64,000 bases of DNA, taken from Microbacterium sp. LWH7-1.2. GTDB taxonomy: Bacteria > Actinomycetota > Actinomycetes > Actinomycetales > Microbacteriaceae. Where the stretch lies: positions 434,001-498,000 of the forward strand of contig NZ_CP151637.1 in NCBI RefSeq assembly GCF_038397755.1, read 5' to 3'. Shown in pieces: positions 61,232 through 64,000 of the stretch. How positions within the stretch are numbered: position 1 is the stretch's first letter; every line of letters starts with the position of its first letter. A program made the translations under genes and the position numbers. The notes under the pieces were generated by a model. That model worked only from the letters and a program-made list of their open reading frames with translations. It had not been told where the DNA came from and did not search any database.

Positions 61232-62338
61232 ATGACTCTCATCGATTCCGACCCCGACACCGGACTCGCGCCGCTCGAGTTCACCGTCAACCGCAACCTC
61301 CAGGCGAAGAGCGCCCAGCAGCGCGAGGAGATCCTCGCGAACCCCGGCTTCGGCACCAGCTTCACCGACCACATGGTCGACATCTGCTGGTCGGTCGGCG
61401 GGGGATGGCACCGTCCGCGCGTCCAGCCGTACGGTCCGCTGTCGCTCGACCCCGCGGCGGCCGTCCTGCACTACGGCCAGGAGATCTTCGAGGGCATCAA
61501 GGCCTACCGCCACGCTGACGGCTCGATCCACACGTTCCGCCCCGACCAGAACGGCCGGCGCCTCCAGCGTTCCGCGCGTCGCCTTGCGCTGCCCGAGCTG
61601 CCGGTCTCGTACTTCATCCAGTCGCTGCGCGAGCTCATCGCCGTCGACGGCGCCTGGGTGCCCTCCGGCGACGACCAGAGCCTGTACCTGCGTCCGTTCA
61701 TGTTCGCCAAGGAGGCGTTCCTCGGCGTGCGCCCCGCGCACAAGGTCGGCTACTACGTGATCGCCTCGCCCGCCGGCGCCTACTTCAAGGGCGGCGTGCA
61801 GCCGGTGTCGATCTGGCTCAGTGAGGACTACGCGCGCGCCGGCAAGGGCGGCACGGGTGCCGCCAAGACCGGCGGCAACTACGCCGCCAGCCTGCTGCCG
61901 CAGTCCGAGGCGTACGAGAACGAGTGCGACCAGGTCGTGTTCCTCGACCAGGACCGCAACGTCGAGGAGCTCGGCGGCATGAACGTCGTGTTCGTCTACA
62001 AGGACGGCACGATCGTCACCCCGCAGTCCGACTCGATCCTCGAGGGCATCACCCGCGACTCGATCCTGCAGCTCGCGGCAGACCGCGGCCACAAGGTCGA
62101 GGGCCGTGCCGTGTCGTTCGACGAGTGGCGCCAAGGTGTCGCCTCCGGGGACATCGTCGAGGTGTTCGCGTGCGGCACCGCTGCCGTGCTCACCCCGATC
62201 GGCGTGCTCAAGGGCAAGGACTTCCTCGACGAGCAGCCGACCGGCTCGCTCGCGCTGTCGCTGCGCGAGGAGCTCACCGACATCCAGTACGGGCGCCGCG
62301 AAGACAAGCACGGCTGGCTCGTGCGCCTCGACGCCTGA
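61232..62338 (+). CDS. ilvE: Branched-chain amino acid aminotransferase
   Basis: 368 aa fold type IV PLP enzyme. LHYGQEIFEGIKAYRHADGS is the substrate-binding start, RPFMFAKEAFLGVRPA follows, and the PLP lysine is in GGTGAAKTGGNYAAS. ELGGMNVVFVYKDG and TDSILEGITRDS-like PQSDSILEGITRDS follow. It transfers the amino group to the branched-chain keto acids. ATG 61232 lies 60 bases after leuB. A terminator follows. Confidence 0.95.
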   Translation: MTLIDSDPDTGLAPLEFTVNRNLQAKSAQQREEILANPGFGTSFTDHMVDICWSVGGGWHRPRVQPYGPLSLDPAAAVLHYGQEIFEGIKAYRHADGSIHTFRPDQNGRRLQRSARRLALPELPVSYFIQSLRELIAVDGAWVPSGDDQSLYLRPFMFAKEAFLGVRPAHKVGYYVIASPAGAYFKGGVQPVSIWLSEDYARAGKGGTGAAKTGGNYAASLLPQSEAYENECDQVVFLDQDRNVEELGGMNVVFVYKDGTIVTPQSDSILEGITRDSILQLAADRGHKVEGRAVSFDEWRQGVASGDIVEVFACGTAAVLTPIGVLKGKDFLDEQPTGSLALSLREELTDIQYGRREDKHGWLVRLDA

Positions 62339-62347
62339 CCGATCTCG

Positions 62348-62381
62348 AACGAAGGCCCGCGGGAGACCGCGGGCCTTCGTT
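62348..62381 (+). terminator. Terminator after ilvE
   Basis: AACGAAGGCCCGCGG (62348-62362) pairs with CCGCGGGCCTTCGTT (62367-62381) across a 4-base loop. It lies 9 bases past the ilvE stop. Confidence 0.85.
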
Positions 62382-62409
62382 CGTCGGAGCAGGTGGCTAG
62401 GCTGAGCGG

Positions 62410-63177
62410 GTGAGGATCGCGCGCTTCAGCCACAACGACGCCATCAGATTCGGGATCGTCGACGAGGGCGAGCTGGTCGTCCTCGCCGGCGACCCGATGT
62501 TCGCCGGCTACGAGACCACGGGGGAGCGCGTCCCGCTCGCCGACGTCGCGCTGCTGGCACCGGTGATTCCGCGCTCGAAGATCGTGGCGGTCGGGCGCAA
62601 CTACCGCGACCACGCGGCCGAGATGGGAAACGACGTGCCCACGGCGCCGATGCTTTTCTTCAAGCCGAACACGTCGGTCATCGGCCCCGGCGACGCCGTG
62701 GTTCTGCCGAAGGGGTCGGACTTCGTCAGCTTCGAGGGCGAGCTCGCCGCGGTCATCGGCCGCATCGCCAAGAACGTCTCCGCCGAGAACGCCCTCGACT
62801 ATGTGTTCGGCTACACGATCGCGAACGACCTCACCGCGCGCGACTGGCAGAAGTCCGACGGCCAGTGGGCACGGGCCAAGGGGTTCGACACGTCGTGCCC
62901 CCTCGGCCCGGCGATCGAGACCGATTTCGACGTGACCGGCCCCGCCGTGATCACGACGCGACTCAACGGGGAGGTCCGCCAGCAGGGTCCGATCAGCGAC
63001 ATGATCTTCTCCCTCGCGGACGTCATCGCCGTCGCCTCCGCCGCCTTCACGCTGCTCCCGGGCGACGTGATCCTGACGGGCACACCCGCCGGCGTCGGCC
63101 AGATCAGCGCCGGAGACACCGTCGAGGTCGAGATCACCGGGCTGGGGACGCTCCGCAATCCCGCGCGCGATGCCTGA
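62410..63177 (+). CDS. Fumarylacetoacetate hydrolase family protein
   Basis: 255 aa. IVAVGRNYRDHAAEMG, PMLFFKPNTSVIGPGD, FEGELAAVIGR (metal-binding Glu pair) and ANDLTARDWQK are FAHD family motifs. Family members act as acylpyruvases or oxaloacetate decarboxylases, or in aromatic degradation. The start is GTG 62410. The MFS gene starts 7 bases before its stop. Confidence 0.88.
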   Translation: MRIARFSHNDAIRFGIVDEGELVVLAGDPMFAGYETTGERVPLADVALLAPVIPRSKIVAVGRNYRDHAAEMGNDVPTAPMLFFKPNTSVIGPGDAVVLPKGSDFVSFEGELAAVIGRIAKNVSAENALDYVFGYTIANDLTARDWQKSDGQWARAKGFDTSCPLGPAIETDFDVTGPAVITTRLNGEVRQQGPISDMIFSLADVIAVASAAFTLLPGDVILTGTPAGVGQISAGDTVEVEITGLGTLRNPARDA

Positions 63178-64000
63178 GACCGGGTCAGAACCGGCGGTCG
63201 ACCTCGCGCCGACCGCCGACGAGATCGCCCGCGTCCAGCGGCGCACGGTATGGGTGCTGTCGGGCGGACAGGTACTCGGCGGCCTCGCGTTCGGTGCAAC
63301 GCTGTCGCTCGGCGCTGTGCTCGCGGCCGAGCTGTCGGGCGAGGACGCGTTCTCCGGCCTGGCAGCGGCGGCCGTCACGTTCGGCACCGCGCTCACGGCC
63401 GTGCCGCTGGCGGCGATCGCCCGCCGCCGCGGTCGCCGGCGGTCGCTCACGACCGGTATGGCGGTCGCGCTCATCGGCGTCGGCCTCGTCATCCTCGCCG
63501 TCGCCCTGCGGTCGTTCCCGGTGCTGCTCGGCGGGTTCCTCATCATCGGCTCGGGGCAGGCCGCGAACCTGCAGTCCCGCTTCGCCGCAACGGATCTGGC
63601 GACGGATGCCTCGCGCGGGCGCGATCTGTCGGTCGTCGTGTGGGCCACCACCGTGGGCGCGGTGCTCGGCCCCAACCTCACCGGCCCCGGCGAGGTGATC
63701 GGCGGGGCGATCGGGATGCCCCCGCTGACGGGAGCGTACCTGTTCACCGTCGTCGCGCAGGGGCTCGCCATCATCCTGTACCTGGTCGCGATGCGTCCCG
63801 ATCCTCTGCTGCTCGCGCAGCGCGTGGTGGCCTCCGCGAAGGCGGGAAGCCGCGCGATCGCCAAGGCGGACAGACCCGTGGCCGCGCGGTACGCGATCTT
63901 CGCGGTCGCCGCGGCGCACGGCACGATGGTGTCGGTCATGGCGATGACGCCCGTGCACCTGGCGCATCTGACGCACGAAGCGTCGGAGGCGGCGACGCTC
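63170..64000 (+). CDS. MFS transporter, N-terminal part (cut by window edge)
   Basis: 277 codons are open to the last base. RRTVWVLSGGQVLGGLAFGA is the first helix, ARRRGRRRSLTTGMAVALIG matches motif A, and ATTVGAVLGPNLTGPGEVIG follows helix 5. ATG 63170 overlaps the FAH-family stop by 8 bases. About seven helices are visible; substrate unknown. Confidence 0.85.
   Translation, partial: MPETGSEPAVDLAPTADEIARVQRRTVWVLSGGQVLGGLAFGATLSLGAVLAAELSGEDAFSGLAAAAVTFGTALTAVPLAAIARRRGRRRSLTTGMAVALIGVGLVILAVALRSFPVLLGGFLIIGSGQAANLQSRFAATDLATDASRGRDLSVVVWATTVGAVLGPNLTGPGEVIGGAIGMPPLTGAYLFTVVAQGLAIILYLVAMRPDPLLLAQRVVASAKAGSRAIAKADRPVAARYAIFAVAAAHGTMVSVMAMTPVHLAHLTHEASEAATL

Noticed and set aside
60080..62311. 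743-residue open frame on the minus strand opposite leuB and ilvE
   Set aside because: It is antisense to two unmistakable enzymes, with low-complexity composition and no recognisable domain.

Overview
The window is high-GC DNA with a strong G/C third-position bias, frequent GTG starts and many ATGA/GTGA start-stop overlaps. It also carries a DtxR/IdeR-like iron box and an ilvD-ilvB-ilvN-ilvC ... serA ... leuB-ilvE order. Together these suggest an actinobacterium, most likely of the family Microbacteriaceae (Microbacterium-like). The taxonomic call is an inference from gene content and style. No rRNA, tRNA, transposase, integrase or CRISPR array was seen.

Layout. 1-272: tail of an aldehyde dehydrogenase. 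0.46-3.45 kb: iron-siderophore ABC importer behind an iron box. 3.5-26.6 kb: a large accessory region for catabolism of amines and amino acids. It holds a D-malate/tartrate-type dehydrogenase, four HAD hydrolase paralogues, three FAD-dependent amine/amino-acid oxidases, a GABA aminotransferase-succinate semialdehyde dehydrogenase pair, a cupin, an APH-fold kinase with a class III PLP phospho-lyase, a polar amino acid ABC importer, a D-threonine aldolase/D-serine dehydratase-type enzyme, a RidA protein, an SDR, two GntR regulators and a ROK regulator. 26.8-39.3 kb: a branched-chain-type ABC importer in one long operon with an acyl-CoA ligase, TetR regulator, 3-hydroxybutyrate dehydrogenase and esterase. 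Next to it is an IclR-controlled set of succinyl-CoA:acetoacetate CoA-transferase and thiolase, which completes a route from 3-hydroxybutyrate to acetyl-CoA. 39.3-64 kb: mostly core genome. It contains otsAB (trehalose), ilvD/ilvBNC, secreted metallophosphoesterases, cutC, serA, a TetR/QacA-type efflux pair, leuB, ilvE, an FAH-family enzyme and the start of an MFS transporter.

How the accessory region works together. A palindromic element, A(T/C)TGT(T/C)(G/A)ACAAT, occurs at 3525, 4669, 10720, 15735, 15781, 25212 and 25240. Every copy lies in a promoter gap of the 3.5-26.6 kb catabolic region. At two promoters it overlaps a TTGACA -35 box. This points to one regulon, probably controlled by one or both local GntR/FCD repressors. 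Within it, a HAD protein repeatedly sits beside an FAD amine oxidase: as an overlapping pair at 4732/5403, in tandem at 18763/19999, and divergently at 24482/25304. A fourth HAD heads the operon with the kinase and phospho-lyase. The kinase/phospho-lyase pair resembles the hydroxylysine/ethanolamine route, in which a hydroxy-amine is phosphorylated and phosphate and ammonia are then eliminated to give an aldehyde. The substrate set is unknown, and this is the best candidate here for an undescribed system.
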